Source of the DNA: DAIPJH01 sp036770365
GTDB taxonomy: Bacteria; Pseudomonadota; Alphaproteobacteria; Rickettsiales; UBA998
Assembly: GCA_036770365.1 (NCBI GenBank)
Contig: DAIPJH010000002.1
Span: forward strand, 1-64,000
Direction: 5' to 3'
DNA: 64,000 nt
Shown: in pieces, positions 62,840-64,000 of the stretch
Layout: each line of letters starts with the position of its first letter
How positions within the stretch are numbered: the stretch's first letter is position 1
Notes under the pieces: model-generated
Told to the model about the DNA's origin: nothing
The model's database searches: none
Seen by the model: only the letters and a program-made list of their open reading frames with translations
Translations under genes and position numbers: made by a program

Positions 62840-64000
62840 GACACATTATCCAATCCCATCACTACCGCAGGGGCTACAACTTTCTCACTCATCAAGGATG
62901 CCATAGGGTATGCACAATAATCTGCTGCATAATAAGCTGAGGGACGGAGATTGCCGCTATGTCCCACCCCTCCAAACGGCATAGCACTGCTTGCCCCCGT
63001 CGTTGGACGATTCCAATTCACTACGCCCGCACGTATCTCATGGCGAAACACATCCCAACGTGTTTTTCTATCAGACAACAACCCCGCAGCAAGGCCATAG
63101 GACGTCGCATTGGCTTCTACCAATGCATTATCCCAATTGGCAACACGACGTAACTGTAAGAAAGGTCCAAAAAACTCCTCATCTGGTATATGTTTTCTTT
63201 GTGAAACATCAACAAATCCTGCACTTAGGAAAGGCAGACCCTCTTGTAGACGCTTCATAGGACTCAAGATCTTTGCCCCTGCAGCACAATACATTTCCTG
63301 AACACCAAGCAAATGATCTACCGTACGATTATTGATGAGACATCCCATAAACGGCGCAGGCACTTCAAACGGCTCGCCAACCCGTATTGTTTCCATACGC
63401 GCAAGCAATGCCTCAACGACCGCATCCCCAGCCCGCCCTTGTTCAACGATTAATTTCCGCGCACAGGTGCAACGCTGCCCTGACGACATAAAGGCCGATT
63501 GTACGATCAAGGTCGCTACAGCTTGCACATCATCAACATCCCACACCACAAGCGGATTATTACCACCCATCTCCAAGGCAAGCATCACTTCGGGACGCCC
63601 AGCCAGCGCACGGTGTAAAACTTTCCCCGTGGCATAACTACCCGTAAATAAAACGCCCGCAATCTCCTGGCTTTCAAGCAACGCAGCACCAACCTCACGC
63701 CCACCCTGCACCAAATTGATAACCCCCTCAGGAATTCCTGCATCTTCCCAACACTGCATCATCCATTCGGCCACACACGGGGTTTCATCGCTCGGCTTAA
63801 ACACTACCGTATTACCTGCCAATAATGCGGGAACAATATGCCCATTGGGTAAATGCGCAGGAAAATTATACGGCCCAAGCACTACCATCACACCAAGCGC
63901 ATGATGTGACAACGACTGCGCTATATCTCCCGCAACGTATTTTACACCCGTGCGCTCATGATATGCCTGTACCGATATCGCGATCTTACCTAGCACCGCC
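62836..64000 (-). CDS. astD: N-succinylglutamate 5-semialdehyde dehydrogenase, C-terminal part (cut by window edge)
   Basis: About 388 residues of a protein usually near 485 aa are present; the N-terminus lies beyond the right edge. Aldehyde dehydrogenase motifs: LGPYNFPAHLPNGHI, the Glu in ALEMGGNNPLV and the catalytic Cys in SSGQRCTCARKLIV. It oxidises succinylglutamate semialdehyde, the fourth AST step. It is coupled to astB by an ATGA overlap; astA and astE are not in the window. Confidence 0.95.
   Translation of the reverse strand, partial: AVLGKIAISVQAYHERTGVKYVAGDIAQSLSHHALGVMVVLGPYNFPAHLPNGHIVPALLAGNTVVFKPSDETPCVAEWMMQCWEDAGIPEGVINLVQGGREVGAALLESQEIAGVLFTGSYATGKVLHRALAGRPEVMLALEMGGNNPLVVWDVDDVQAVATLIVQSAFMSSGQRCTCARKLIVEQGRAGDAVVEALLARMETIRVGEPFEVPAPFMGCLINNRTVDHLLGVQEMYCAAGAKILSPMKRLQEGLPFLSAGFVDVSQRKHIPDEEFFGPFLQLRRVANWDNALVEANATSYGLAAGLLSDRKTRWDVFRHEIRAGVVNWNRPTTGASSAMPFGGVGHSGNLRPSAYYAADYCAYPMASLMSEKVVAPAVVMGLDNVS

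Overview
The window reads as chromosomal DNA of a free-living, flagellated alphaproteobacterium. The clues are the run DUF4167 - prmC - prfA - hisS next to clpB, a DUF3108 protein, an NDUFAF5-like methyltransferase, DUF6356 beside an Rrf2 regulator, UbiG, and the sequence of the initiator tRNA. Base composition looks mid-range, and visibly AT-richer between about 32.2 and 43.8 kb. I cannot place it to genus.

Layout. 1-3.1 kb: str operon (rpsL-rpsG-fusA-tuf, minus strand) with a clear promoter. 3.4-8.4 kb: M23 peptidase, ClpB, DUF3108 protein. 8.4-17 kb: minus-strand housekeeping genes (DUF4167, prmC, prfA, hisS, ispG, a RodZ-like protein, ptsP). 17-30 kb: nitronate monooxygenase-like enzyme, a small unknown ORF, glutamate synthase (gltD-gltB), ubiG, a TPR-methyltransferase coupled to an acetyltransferase, a membrane metallophosphoesterase and lysC. 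30-32 kb: an orphan TonB-dependent receptor.

32,196-43,827 is an 11.6 kb integrative element inserted in the initiator tRNA-Met gene. A 56-bp perfect direct repeat (tRNA 3' half plus flank) marks both ends, and a tyrosine integrase sits beside the intact tRNA. It carries a small AlpA-like protein, a Toprim primase-like protein and a DUF3987 helicase-like protein, but no capsid, terminase or conjugation gene, so it resembles a phage satellite or replicative genomic island. The cargo is a serine recombinase beside a long inverted repeat, two nuclease-like orphans (one behind a strongly structured leader), and a tightly coupled operon at the far end: sce7726-like (PD-(D/E)xK-like), sce7725-like, and a RES-domain (NAD+-consuming toxin family) protein. 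That trio is the best candidate for a poorly described defence or toxin system. Its middle gene appears to have lost one base near its start.

44-64 kb: a 617-aa HExxH protein of unknown role, an orphan ORF with a good terminator, an NDUFAF5-like methyltransferase, an Rrf2 operon (Rrf2 - DUF6356 - FAD/NAD(P) oxidoreductase) whose promoter is overlaid by two matching palindromes, an HlyD/RbbA-type ABC exporter operon, comF, a nitrilase-family amidase, motA-motB, a TadE/TadE/VWA pilus-assembly operon with an odd Pro/Cys-rich tail, and the arginine succinyltransferase pathway genes astB and astD (astD runs off the right edge).

All calls come from reading the sequence and remembered family features. 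No database search or alignment was run.
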